64,000 nt of DNA, from positions 15,991,994-16,055,993 of the forward strand of contig NC_064040.1 in assembly GCF_932526225.1 (NCBI RefSeq), in the 5' to 3' direction. This document shows, in pieces, positions 1-10,689 of the stretch (its first letter is position 1; the number at the start of each line of letters is the position of its first letter). This stretch comes from Nematostella vectensis. Lineage: Eukaryota; Cnidaria; Anthozoa; Actiniaria; Edwardsiidae. A model generated the notes under the pieces. It was given only the letters and a program-made list of their open reading frames with translations, was not told the origin of the DNA and ran no database searches. Made by a program: the position numbers and the translations under genes.

Positions 1-80
1 TCCCGCCCAGGCTCCCTAATTAAATGCGGTTGCATTCGATGTCATCATATGGATGCACCAACGGCAAAAGATTTAAATGA

Positions 81-153
81 TGTTTCCGCCCAGGCTCGAA
101 CAGGGGACCTTCTGCGTGTTAGGAAGACGTGATAACCACTACACTACGGAAAC
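81..153 (-). tRNA. tRNA-Val(AAC), anticodon-stem and T-stem mismatch variant
   Basis: Full 73-nt body with loop CTAACAC, anticodon AAC, which would be deaminated to inosine at position 34. G30 is replaced by T, breaking one anticodon-stem pair, and one T-stem pair (52-62) is a mismatch. This variant opens each zone A super-unit (8401, 17526, 18473, 26670, 29154, 31625, 32016; close relatives at 6368, 15396 and 24766). It may be a weak gene or an early pseudogene. Confidence 0.75.
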
Positions 154-217
154 TTCACGATTATCTCTCCTATTAAATGCGGTGTCATTTGATGTCATCA
201 TATTGTACCCCATCCGC

Positions 218-235
218 AAAAAAAAAATAACAAAA
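218..235 (-). terminator. RNA polymerase III terminator of the TAC gene
   Basis: Immediately after the discriminator base the minus strand reads TTTT, then GTTA, then a run of ten T. A first T4 followed by a stronger T-run is a standard Pol III stop plus back-up. Most canonical units have this form, with GTTA or ATTA between the runs. Units followed by the other spacer lineage have a weaker, later T-run. Confidence 0.8.
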
Positions 236-308
236 TGTTTCCGCCCAGGCTCGAACTGGGGACCTTCTGCGTGTAAAGCAGACGTGATAACCACTACACT
301 ACGGAAAC
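236..308 (-). tRNA. tRNA-Val(TAC), canonical
   Basis: Perfect cloverleaf: 7-bp acceptor stem, D arm with G18G19, 5-bp anticodon stem TCTGC/GCAGA around loop TTTACAC, 5-bp variable region, 5-bp T stem CCCAG/CTGGG, discriminator A73, no intron. The internal promoter occupies about 290-301 (A box) and 247-257 (B box, GTTCGAGCC). It is followed directly by a T-run terminator. It would decode GUA and GUG. Identical or near-identical TAC bodies are the most common class in the window, e.g. 1841, 5423, 8555, 13686, 26824, 40670 and 58603. Confidence 0.95.
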
Positions 309-324
309 TTCACGATTTTCTCTC

Positions 325-332
325 CTATTAAA
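325..332 (-). promoter_or_regulatory. TATA-like box upstream of tRNA unit
   Basis: The minus strand reads TTTAATAG 17-24 bp before the mature tRNA 5' end. The octamer and the flanking GGAGAGAAAATCGTGAA are kept in most units of the array. That is the place where TFIIIB contacts DNA at tRNA genes, and AT-rich boxes there raise expression in several eukaryotes. Its role here is inferred from position and conservation. Confidence 0.5.
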
Positions 333-388
333 TGCGGTGTCATTTGATGTCATCATATTGTACCCCATCCACAAAAAAAATAATAAAA

Positions 389-461
389 TGTTTCCGCCCA
401 GGCTCGAACTGGGGACCTTCTGCGTCTTAGGCAGACGTGATAACAACTACACTACGGAAAC
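389..461 (-). tRNA. tRNA-Val body with Leu-type anticodon AAG
   Basis: Loop reads CTAAGAC, so C36 of an AAC unit has become G and the anticodon is AAG (leucine CUU). Acceptor, anticodon and T stems are intact. The body is valine-like, with a 5-nt variable region instead of the long arm of leucine tRNAs. The D loop has lost G18 (GTTG for GTGG), which should weaken both the A box and the D-T loop contact. Sixteen further AAG copies lie at 842, 4656, 6675, 8708, 9164, 13839, 18780, 19237, 23055, 25073, 26977, 27430, 29461, 29915, 32323 and 32776. A pseudogene lineage is likely; an anticodon-switched functional tRNA is possible. Confidence 0.7.
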
Positions 462-542
462 TTTACGATTTTCTCTCCTATTAAATTCGTTTTCATTCGA
501 TGTCGTCATATCGATGCACCAACGGCAAAAAAATTTAAAAAA

Positions 543-614
543 TGTCCCGGCGGGGCTCGAACTTGGGACCTTCTGCGTGTAAAGAAGACGTGATAAACAC
601 TACACTACGGAAAC
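543..614 (-). pseudogene. 72-nt tRNA-Val(TAC) pseudogene with foreign 3' end
   Basis: The 5' two thirds is valine-like (TAC anticodon, one anticodon-stem mismatch here). The last part reads CCCGCCGGGACA after the T loop instead of CTGGGCGGAAACA: one base short, T stem unpaired and acceptor stem only partly paired. G18 is also changed (GTGTTT). The same class recurs at 1304, 5270, 7289, 8862, 9626, 18934, 19699 and elsewhere, always with the same 3' end, so it is one lineage spread by duplication. A fusion with the 3' end of another tRNA gene is one explanation. Confidence 0.75.
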
Positions 615-688
615 TTCACGACTTTCTCCCCTATTAAATGCGGTGTAATTTGACGTCATCATATTGTACCCCATAGGCAAAAAAAAAA

Positions 689-761
689 TGTTTCCGCCCA
701 GACTCGAACTGGGGACCTTCTGCGTGTTAGGCAGACGTGATAACCACTACACTACGGAAAC
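689..761 (-). tRNA. tRNA-Val(AAC)
   Basis: Full 73-nt body, anticodon AAC, all three base-paired stems intact. One T-loop base differs from the consensus body (GAGT for GAGC). In super-unit copies 2 and 3 the equivalent gene (9008, 19081) has an insertion that destroys the acceptor stem, while copies 4 and 5 (27277, 29762) keep it intact. Confidence 0.85.
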
Positions 762-995
762 TTCACGATTATCTCTCCTATTAAATGTGGTGTCATTTGA
801 TGTCATCATATTGTACCCCATCCACAAAAAAAATAATAAAATGTTTCCGCCCAGGCTCGAACTGGGGACCTTCTGCGTCTTAGGCAGACGTGATAACAAC
901 TACACTACGGAAACTTTACGATTTTCTCTCCTATTAAATTCGTTTTCATTCGATGTCGTCATATCGATGCACCAACGGCAAAAAAATTTAAAAAA

Positions 996-1067
996 TGTCC
1001 CGGCGGGGCTCGAACTTGGGACCTTCTGCGTGTGAAGCAAACTTGATAAAAACTACACTACAGAAAC
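996..1067 (-). pseudogene. 72-nt tRNA-Val(CAC) pseudogene
   Basis: Same foreign 3' end as the unit at 543, with loop TTCACAC (anticodon CAC). More decayed: the D arm reads AGTTTTTATCAA and the acceptor begins GTTTCTG. Related copies: 4810, 6829, 9318, 13993, 19391, 23209, 25227, 27584, 30069, 32930, 33845, 34545, 35458, 55100 and 58211. The copies at 996 and 6829 bound the 5.83-kb segment missing from the short super-units. Confidence 0.78.
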
Positions 1068-1603
1068 TTCACGATTAACTCTCCTATTAAATGCGGTTTT
1101 ATTCGATGTCATCATATGGATGCACAATCTGCAAAAAAATTAAAATAATGTTTCCGCCCAGGCTCAAACTGGGGACCTTCTGCGTGTTAGGCAGACGTGA
1201 TAACCACTACACTACGGAAACTTCACAATTTTCTCTCCTATTAAATTTGTTTTCATTCGATGTCATCATATCGATCCACCAACGGCAAAGAAATTTAAAA
1301 AAATGTCCCGGCGGGGCTCGAACTTGGGACCTTCTTCTTGTAAAGCAGACGTGATAAACACTACACTACGGAAACTTCACGACTTTCTCCCCAATTAAAT
1401 GCGGTGTCATTTGACGTCATCATATTGTACCCCATAGGCAAAAAAAAAATGTTTTCGCCCAGGCTCGAACTGGGGACCTTCTGCGTGTTAGGCAGACGTG
1501 ATAACCACTACACTACGGAAACTTCACGATTATCTCTCTTATTAAATGCGGTGTCATTTGATGTCATCATATTGTACCCCGTCCTCAAAAAAAAATAACA
1601 AAA

Positions 1604-1620
1604 TGTTTCCGCCCAGGCTC
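1604..1620 (-). pseudogene. Truncated tRNA unit (3' terminal 17 nt only)
   Basis: Only the 3' acceptor strand and the end of the T arm remain; the rest of the gene and the proximal leader are gone, and the sequence joins CTAATTAAAT of the upstream spacer. No anticodon, A box or complete B box is left. About 90 such remnants occur in the window with the same junction (CAGGCTC joined to CCTAATTAAAT), so one deletion was amplified. CTC at the tRNA breakpoint and CTCC in the leader could have supplied microhomology. Confidence 0.85.
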
Positions 1621-2151
1621 CCTAATTAAATTCGGTTTTATTCGATGTCATCATATGGATGCACCAACGGCAAAAGATTTAAATAATGTTTCAGCCCAGG
1701 CTCGAACTGGGGACCTTCTGCGTGTGAGGCAGACGTGATAACCACTACACTACGGAAACTTCACGATTATCTCTCCTATTAAATGCGGTGTCATTTGATG
1801 TCATCATATTGTACCCCATCCGCAAAAAAAAATAACAAAATGTTTCCGCCCAGGCTCGAACTGGGGACCTTCTGCGTGTAAAGCAGACGTGATAACCACT
1901 ACACTACGGAAACTTCACGAATTTCTCTCCTATAAAATGCGGTGTCATTTGATGTCATCATATTGTACCCCATCCGCAAAAAAAATAATAAAATGTTTCC
2001 GCCCATGCTAGAACTGGGGACCTTCTGCGTGTTAGGCAGATGTGATAACCACTACACTACGGACACTTCACGATTTTCTCTCCTATTAAATGCAGTGACA
2101 TTTGATGTCATCATATTGTACCCCATCCGCAAAAAAAAAAAAATAACAAAA

Positions 2152-2224
2152 CGTTTCCGCCCAGGCTCGAAAAGGGGACCTTCTGTGTGTAAAGCAGACG
2201 TGATAACCACTACACTACGGAAAC
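2152..2224 (-). tRNA. tRNA-Val(TAC) variant with G73 and T-stem mismatches
   Basis: Anticodon TAC. The discriminator is G instead of A, the T arm begins CCCTT so two of five T-stem pairs are lost, and C31-G39 becomes C-A. A recurrent class: 3637, 5732, 7749, 10474, 11959, 13294, 14760, 17835, 20547, 22036, 24130, 25995, 28505 and 30990, some with a G72 change as well. A73 is part of valine identity, so charging may be poor. Probably decaying. Confidence 0.65.
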
Positions 2225-2455
2225 TTCACGATTATCTCTCCTATTAAATGCGGTGTCATTTGATGTCATCATATTGTACCCCTTAGGCAAAAAAAAAACT
2301 TTGTTTCCGCCCAGGCTCGAACTGGGGACCTTCTGCGTGTAAAGCAGACGTGATAACCACTACACTAAGGAAACTTCACGATTTTCTCTCCTTTTAAATG
2401 CGGTGTCATTTGATGTCATCATATTGTACCCCATCCGCAAAAAAAAATAACAAAA

Positions 2456-2528
2456 TGTTTCCGCCCAGGCTCGAACTGGGGACCTTCTGCGTGTTAGGCA
2501 GACGTGATAACCACTACACTACGGAAAC
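2456..2528 (-). tRNA. tRNA-Val(AAC), canonical
   Basis: Perfect 73-nt cloverleaf with loop CTAACAC. It differs from the canonical TAC copy only in the anticodon loop and at stem-neutral positions. Inosine at position 34 would read GUU, GUC and GUA. Other intact AAC copies include 5116, 7135, 9772, 10778, 23515, 25533, 34851, 46764 and 53701. Confidence 0.95.
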
Positions 2529-4962
2529 TTCACGATTATCTCTCTTATTTAATGCGGTGTCATTTGATGTCATCATATTGTACCCCGTCCTCAAAAAAAA
2601 ATAACAAAATGTTTCCGCCCAGGCTCCCTAATTAAATTCGGTTTTATTCGATGTCATCATATGGATGCACCAACGGCAAAAGATTTAAATAATGTTTCAG
2701 CCCAGGCTCGAACTGGGGACCTTCTGCGTGTAAAGCAGACGTGATAACCACTACACTACGGAAACTTCACTATTATCTCTCCTATTAAATGCGGTGTCAT
2801 TTGATGTCATCATATTGTACCCCGTCCTCAAAAAAAAATAACAAAATGTTTCCGCCCAGGCTCCCTAATTAAATTCGGTTTTATTCGATGTCATCATATG
2901 GATGCACCAACGGCAAAAGATTTAAATAATGTTTCAGCCCAGGCTCGAACTGGGGACCTTCTGCGTGTAAAGCAGACGTGATAACCACTACACTACGGAA
3001 ACTTCACTATTATCTCTCCTATTAAATGCGGTGTCATTTGATGTCATCATATTGTACCCCATCCGTAAAAAAAATATATATATATATATATTTCAGCCCA
3101 GGCTCCCTAATTAAATGCGGTTACATCCGATGTCATCATATGGATGCACCAACGGCAAAAAATTAAAATAATGTTTCCGCCCAGGCTCGAACTGGGGACC
3201 TCCTGCGTGTGAGGCAGACGTGATAACCACTACACTACGGAAACTTCACGATTATCTCTCCTATTAAATGCGGTGTCATTTGATGTCATCATATTGTACC
3301 CCATCCGCAAAAAAAAATAACAAAATGTTTCCGCCCAGGCTCAAACTAGGGACCTTCTGCGTGTAAAGCAGACGTGATAACCACTACACTACGGAAACTT
3401 CACGAATTTCTCTCCTATTAAATGCGGTGTCATTTGATGTCATCATATTGTACCCCATCCGCAAAAAAAATAATAAAATGTTTCCGCCCATGCTCGAACT
3501 GGGGACCTTCTGCGTGTTAGGCAGATGTGATAACCACTACACTACGGACACTTCACGATTTTCTCTCCTATTAAATGCAGTGACATTTGATGTCATCATA
3601 TTGTACCCCATCCGCAAAAAAAAAAAAATAACAAAACGTTTCCGCCCAGGCTCGAAAAGGGGACCTTCTGTGTGTAAAGCAGACGTGATAACCACTACAC
3701 TACGGAAACTTCACGATTATCTCTCCTATTAAATGCGGTGTCATTTGATGTCATCATATTGTACCCCATCCGCAAAATATATATATATATATATTCCCGC
3801 CCAGGCTCCCTAATTAAATGCGGTTGCATTCGATGTCATCATATGGATGCACCAACGGCAAAAAATGTAAATAATGTTTCCGCCCAGGCTCGAACTGGGG
3901 ACCTTCTGCGTGTAAAGCAGACGTGATAACCACTACACTACGGAAACTTCACGATTTTCTCTCCTATTAAATGCGGTGTCATTTGATGTCATCATATTGT
4001 ACACCATCCGCAAAAAAATAACAAAATATTTCCTCCCAAGCTACCTAATTAAATTCGGTTTTATTCGATGTCATCATATGGATGCACCAACGCCAAAAAA
4101 ATTAAAATAATGTTTCCGCCCAGGCTCGAACTTGGGACCTTCTGCGTGTAAAGCAGACGTGATAACCACTACACTACGGAAACTTCACGATTATCTCTCC
4201 TATTAAATGCAGTGTCATTTGATGTCATCATATTGTACCCCATCCGCAAAAAAAATATATATATATATTCCCGCCCAGGCTCCCTAATTAAATGCGGTTG
4301 CATTCGATGTCATCGTATGGATGCACCAACGGCAAAAGATTTAAATAATGTTTCCGCCCAGGCTCGAACAGGGGACCTTCTGCGTGTTAGGCAGACGTGA
4401 TAACCACTACACTACGGAAACTTCACGATTATCTCTCCTATTAAATGCGGTGTCATTTGATGTCATCATATTGTACCCCATCCGCAAAAAAAAATAACAA
4501 AATGTTTCCGCCCAGGCTCGAACTGGGGACCTTCTGCGTGTAAAGCAGACGTGATAACCACTACACTACGAAAACTTCACGATTTTCTCTCCTATTAAAT
4601 GCGGTGTCATTTGATGTCATCATAATGTACCCCATCCGCAAAAAAAATAATAAAATATTTCCGCCCAGGCTAGAACTGGGGACCTTCTGCGTCTTAGGCA
4701 GACGTGATAACAACTACACTACGGAAACTTTACGATTTTCTCTCCTATTAAATTCGTTTTCATTCGATGTCATCATATCGATGCACCAACGGCAAAAAAA
4801 ATAAAAAAATGTCCCGGCGGGGCTCGAACTTGGGACCTTTTGCGTGTGAAGCAAACTTGATAAAAACTACACTACAGAAACTTCACGATTAACTCTCCTA
4901 TTAAATGCGGTTTTATTCGATGTCATCATATGGATGCACAAACGGCAAAAAAATTAAAATAA

Positions 4963-5035
4963 TGTTTCCGCCCAGGCTCAAACTGGGGACCTTCTGCGTG
5001 TCAAGCAGACGTGATAACCACTACACTACGGAAAC
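4963..5035 (-). tRNA. tRNA-Val body with anticodon GAC
   Basis: Loop TTGACAC gives anticodon GAC, one change (T34 to G) from a TAC gene. It still decodes valine (GUC, GUU). Stems are intact, but the T loop carries C56 to T (TTTGAGC), a change in the B-box core. Other copies: 6982, 14146, 23362, 25380, 27737, 30222 and 33083. Eukaryotes normally read these codons with inosine-34 tRNAs, so GAC genes are rare. Confidence 0.7.
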
Positions 5036-6981
5036 TTCACGATTTTCTCTACTATTACATGCGGTGTCATTTGATGTCATCATATTGTACCCCATCCGCA
5101 AAAAAAATAATAAAATGTTTCCGCCCAGGCTCGAACTGGGGACCTTCTGCGTGTTAGGCAGACGTGATAACCACTACACTACGGAAACTTCACAATTTTC
5201 TCTCCTATTAAATTCGTTTTCATTCGATGTCATCATATCGATGCACCAACGGCAAAAAAATTTAAAAAATGTCCCGGCAGCGCTCGAACTTGGGACCTTC
5301 TGCGTGTAAAGCAGACGTGATAAACACTACACTACGGAAACTTCACGACTTTATCCCCTATTAAATGCGGTGTAATTTGACGTCATCATATTGTACCCTA
5401 TCCGCAAAAAAAAATAACAAAATGTTTCCGCCCAGGCTCGAACTGGGGACCTTCTGCGTGTAAAGCAGACGTGATAACCACTACACTACGGAAACTTCAC
5501 GATTTTCTCTCCTATTAAATGCGGTGTCATTTGATGTCATCATATTGTACCCCATCCGCAAAAAAAATAATAAAATGTTTCCGCCCAGGCTCGAACTGGG
5601 GACCTTCTGCGTGTTAGGCAGATGTGATAACCACTACACTACGGACACTTAACGATTTTCTCTCCTATTAAATGCAGTGACATTTGATATCATCATATTG
5701 TACCCCATCCGCAAAAAAAAAAATAACAAAACCTTTCCGCCCAGGCTCGAAAAGGGGACCTTCTGTGTGTAAAGCAGACGTGATAACCACTACACTACGG
5801 AAACTTCACGATTATCTCTCCTATTAAATGCGGTGTCATTTGATGTCATCATATTGTACCCCATCCGCAAAAATTATATATATATATATATATTCCCGCC
5901 CAGGCTCCCTAATTAAATGCGGTTGCATTCGCTGTCATCATATAGATGCACCAACGGCAAAAAATGTAAATAATGTTTCCGCCCAGGCTCGAACTGGGGA
6001 CCTTCTGCGTGTGAGGCAGACGTGCTAACCACTACACTACGGAAACTTCACGATTATCTCTCCTATTAAATGCGGTGTCATTTGATGTCATCATATTTTA
6101 CCCAATCCGCAAAAAAAAAAATAACAAAATGTTTCCGCCCAGGCTCGAACTGGGGACCTTCTGCGTGTAAAGCAGACGTGATAACCACTACACTACGGAA
6201 ACTTCACGATTATCTCTCCTATTAAATGCAGTGTCATTTGATGTCATCATATTGTACCCCATCCGCAAAAAAAAAATATATATATATTCCCGCCCAGGCT
6301 CCCTAATTAAATGCGGTTGCATTCGATGTCATCATATGGATGCACCAACGGCAAAAGATTTAAATAATGTTTCCGCCCAGGCTCGAACAGGGGACCTTCT
6401 GCGTGTTAGGAAGACGTGATAACCACTACACTACGGAAACTTAACGATTATCTCTCCTATTAAATGCTGTGTCATTTGATGTCATCATATTGTACCCCAT
6501 CCGCAAAAAAAAATAACAAAATGTTTCCGCCCAGGCTCGAACTGGGGACCTTCTGCGTGTAAAGCAGACGTGATAACCACTACACTACGGAAACTTCACG
6601 ATTTTCTCTCCTATTAAATGCGGTGTCATTTGATGTCATCATATTGTACCCCATCCACAAAAAAAATAATAAAATGTTTCCGCCCAGGCTCGAACTGGGG
6701 ACCTTCTGCGTCTTAGGCAGACGTGATAACAACTACACTACGGAAACTTTACGATTTTCTCTCCTATTAAATTCGTTTTCATTCGATGTCGTCATATCGA
6801 TGCACCAACGGCAAAAAAATTTAAAAAATGTCCCGGCGGGGCTCGAACTTGGGACCTTCTGCGTGTGAAGCAAACTTGATAAAAACTACACTACAGAAAC
6901 TTCACGATTAACTCTCCTATTAAATGCGGTTTTATTCGATGTCATCATATGGATGCACAAACGGCAAAAAAATTAAAATAA

Positions 6982-7054
6982 TGTTTCCGCCCAGGCTCGA
7001 AGTGGGGACCTTCTGCGTGTCAAGCAGACGTGATAACCACTACACTACGGAAAC
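6982..7054 (-). tRNA. tRNA-Val(GAC), T-stem variant
   Basis: GAC anticodon with the normal T loop (TTCGAGC) but the T-stem base next to the loop changed (CCCAC), losing one pair. Inherited at 25380, 27737 and 30222, whereas 14146 and 23362 carry the C56T form. Two sub-lineages of GAC units therefore exist. Confidence 0.65.
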
Positions 7055-7883
7055 TTCACGATTTGCTCTCCTATTACATGCGGTGTCATTTGATGTCATC
7101 ATATTGTACCCCATCCGCAAAAAAAATAATAAAATGTTTCCGCCCAGGCTCGAACTGGGGACCTTCTGCGTGTTAGGCAGACGTGATAACCACTACACTA
7201 CGGAAACTTCACAATTTTCTCTCCTATTAAATTCGTTTTCATTCGATGTCATCATATCGATGCACCAACGGCAAAAAAATTTAAAAAATGTCCCTGCAAT
7301 GCTCGAACTTGGGACCTTCTGCGTGTAAAGCAGACGTGATAAACACTACACTACGGAAACTTCACGACTTTATCCCCTATTAAATGTGGTGTAATTTGAT
7401 GTCATCATATTGTACCCTATCCGCAAAAAAAATAACAAAATGTTTCCGCCCAGGCTCGAACTGGGGACCTTCTGCGTGTAAAGAAGACGTGATAACCACT
7501 ACACTACGGAAACTTCACGATTTTCTCTCCTATTAAATGCGGTGTCATTTGATGTCATCATATTGTACCCCATCCGCAAAAAAAATAATAAAATGTTTTC
7601 GCCCAGGCTCGAACTGGGGACCTTCTGCGTGTTAGGCAGATGTGATAACCACTACACTACGGACACTTCACGATTTTCTCTCCTATTAAATGCAGTGACA
7701 TTTGATGTCATCATATTGTACCCCATCCGCAAAAAAAAAATAACAAAACCTTTCCGCCCAGGCTCGAAAAGGGGACCTTCTGTGTGTAAAGCAGACGTGA
7801 TAACCACTACACTACGGAAACTTCACGATTATCTCTCCTATTAAATGCGGTGTCATTTGATGTCATCATATTGTACCCCATCC

Positions 7884-7888
<5 letters not shown>

Positions 7889-7930
<42 letters not shown>
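7889..7930. repeat. (AT)21 microsatellite
   Basis: 42 bp of pure AT repeat replace the usual TAACAAAATG between the spacer A-run and a truncated tRNA remnant. Equivalent tracts in other copies of the block differ in length, as expected from slippage. Confidence 0.95.
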
Positions 7931-7932
<2 letters not shown>

Positions 7933-9007
7933 CCGCCCAGGCTCCCTAATTAAATGCGGTTGCATTCGCTGTCATCATATGGATGCACCAACGGCAAAAA
8001 ATGTAAATAATGTTTCCGCCCAGGCTCGAACTGGGGACCTTCTGCGTGTGAGGCAGACGTGCTAACCACTACACTACGGAAACTTCACGATTATCTCTCC
8101 TATTAAATGCGGTGTCATTTGATGTCATCATATTGTACCCAATCCGCAAAAAAATTACAAAATGTTTCCGCCCAGGCTCGAACTGGGGACCTTCTGCGTG
8201 TAAAGCAGACGTGATAACCACTACACTACGGAAACTTCACGATTATCTCTCCTATTAAATGCAGTGTCATTTGATGTCATCATATTGTACCCCATCCGCA
8301 AAAAAAAAATATATATATATTCCCGCCCAGGCTCCCTAATTAAATGCGGTTGCATTCGATGTCATCATATGGATGCACCAACGGCAAAAGATTTAAATGA
8401 TGTTTCCGCCCAGGCTCGAACAGGGGACCTTCTGCGTGTTAGGAAGACGTGATAACCACTACACTACGGAAACTTCACGATTATCTCTCCTATTAAATGC
8501 GGTGTCATTTGATGTCATCATATTGTACCCCATCCGCAAAAAAAAATAACAAAATGTTTCCGCCCAGGCTCGAACTGGGGACCTTCTGCGTGTAAAGCAG
8601 ACGTGATAACCACTACACTACGGAAACTTCACGATTTTCTCTCCTATTAAATGCGGTGTCATTTGATGTCATCATATTGTACCCCATCCACAAAAAAAAT
8701 AATAAAATGTTTCCGCCCAGGCTCGAACTGGGGACCTTCTGCGTCTTAGGCAGACGTGATAACAACTACACTACGGAAACTTTACGATTTTCTCTCCTAT
8801 TAAATTCGTTTTCATTCGATGTCGTCATATCGATGCACCAACGGCAAAAAAATTTAAAAAATGTCCCGGCGGGGCTCGAACTTGGGACCTTCTGCGTGTA
8901 AAGAAGACGTGATAAACACTACACTACGGAAACTTCACGACTTTCTCCCCTATTAAATGCGGTGTAATTTGACGTCATCATATTGTACCCCATAGGCAAA
9001 AAAAAAA

Positions 9008-9083
9008 TGTTTCCGCCCAGGCTCGAACTGGGGACCTTCTGCGTGTTAGGCAGACGTGATAACCACTACACTACAGAAAAAAC
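9008..9083 (-). pseudogene. tRNA-Val(AAC) with disrupted acceptor stem
   Basis: Body and AAC anticodon as in the unit at 689, but the 5' end reads GTTTTTTCTGTAG, a 3-nt insertion plus a substitution, so the acceptor stem cannot pair. The identical lesion at 19081 marks super-unit copies 2 and 3 as sisters. Confidence 0.8.
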
Positions 9084-10689
9084 TTCACGATTATCTCTCC
9101 TATTAAATGTGGTGTCATTCGATGTCATCATATTGTACCCCATCCACAAAAAAAATAATAAAATGTTTCCGCCCAGGCTCGAACTGGGGACCTTCTGCGT
9201 CTTAGGCAGACGTGATAACAACTACACTACGGAAACTTTACGATTTTCTCTCCTATTAAATTCGTTTTCATTCGATGTCGACATATCGATGCACCAACGG
9301 CAAAAAAATTTAAAAAATGTCCCGGCGGGGCTCGAACTTGGGACCTTCTGCGTGTGAAGCAAACTTGATAAAAACTACACTACAGAAACTTCACGATTAA
9401 CTCTCCTATTAAATGCGGTTTTATTCGATGTCATCATATGGATGCACAAACTGCAAAAAAATTAAAATAATGTTTCCGCCCAGGCTCAAACTGGGGACCT
9501 TCTGCGTGTTAGGCAGACGTGATAACCACTACACTACGGAAACTTCACAATTTTCTCTCCTATTAAATTCGTTTTCATTCGATGTCATCATATCGATCCA
9601 ACAACGGCAAAGAAATTTAAAAAAATGTCCCGGCGGGGCTCGAACTTGGGACCTTCTTCTTGTAAAGCAGACGTGATAAACACTACACTACGGAAACTTC
9701 ACGACTTTCTCCCCAATTAAATGCGGTGTCATTTGACGTCATCATATTGTACCCCATAGGCAAAAAAAAAATGTTTCCGCCCAGGCTCGAACTGGGGACC
9801 TTCTGCGTGTTAGGCAGACGTGATAACCACTACACTACGGAAACTTCACGATTATCTCTCTTATTAAATGCGGTGTCATTTGATGTCATCATATTGTACC
9901 CCGTCCTCAAAAAAAAATAACAAAATGTTTCCGCCCAGGCTCCCTAATTAAATTCGGTTTTATTCGATGTCATCATATGGATGCACCAACGGCAAAAGAT
10001 TTAAATAATGTTTCAGCCCAGGCTCGAACTGGGGACCTTCTGCGTGTGAGGCAGACGTGATAACCACTACACTACGGAAACTTCACGATTATCTCTCCTA
10101 TTAAATGCGGTGTCATTTGATGTCATCATATTGTACCCCATCCGCAAAAAAAAATAACAAAATGTTTCCGCCCAGGCTCGAACTGGGGACCTTCTGCGTG
10201 TAAAGCAGACGTGATAACCACTACACTACGGAAACTTCATGAATTTCTCTCCTATTAAATGCGGTGTCATTTGATGTCATCATATTGTACCCCATCCGCA
10301 AAAAAAATAATAAACTGTTTCCGCCCATGCTAGAACTGGGGACCTTCTGCGTGTTAGGCAGATGTGATAACCACTACACTACGGACACTTCACGATTTTC
10401 TCTCCTATTAAATGCAGTGACATTTGATGTCATCATATTGTACCCCATCCGCAAAAAAGAAAAAATAACAAAACGTTTCCGCCCAGGCTCGAAAAGGGGA
10501 CCTTCTGTGTGTAAAGCAGACGTGATAACCACTACACTACGGAAACTTCACGATTATCTCTCCTATTAAATGCGGTGTCATTTGATGTCATCATATTGTA
10601 CCCCTTAGGCAAAAAAAAAACTTTGTTTCCGCCCAGGCTCGAACTGGGGACCTTCTGCGTGTAAAGCAGACGTGATAACCACTACACTA

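Larger units (their letters stand above)
1..8320 (-). repeat. Zone A super-unit copy 1 (8.32 kb), 48 tRNA units
   Basis: Reference copy of the long higher-order repeat. Low coordinate and anticodon of each body (psi = 72-nt degenerate class): 81 AAC, 236 TAC, 389 AAG, 543 TAC psi, 689 AAC, 842 AAG, 996 CAC psi, 1149 AAC, 1304 TAC psi, 1450 AAC, 1687 CAC, 1841 TAC, 1994 AAC, 2152 TAC, 2302 TAC, 2456 AAC, 2693 TAC, 2930 TAC, 3172 CAC, 3326 TAC, 3479 AAC, 3637 TAC, 3875 TAC, 4111 TAC, 4349 AAC, 4503 TAC, 4656 AAG, 4810 CAC psi, 4963 GAC, 5116 AAC, 5270 TAC psi, 5423 TAC, 5576 AAC, 5732 TAC, 5974 CAC, 6130 TAC, 6368 AAC, 6522 TAC, 6675 AAG, 6829 CAC psi, 6982 GAC, 7135 AAC, 7289 TAC psi, 7441 TAC, 7594 AAC, 7749 TAC, 8011 CAC, 8163 TAC. 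Truncated units start near 1, 1604, 2610, 2847, 3091, 3794, 4027, 4268, 5893, 6287 and 7930. Confidence 0.9.

Noticed and set aside
1-8320. CRISPR-like regular repeat
   Set aside because: The repeats are 73-bp tRNA genes with 80-bp conserved spacers; there are no short direct repeats with unique spacers and no cas genes, and the tRNA type is eukaryotic.
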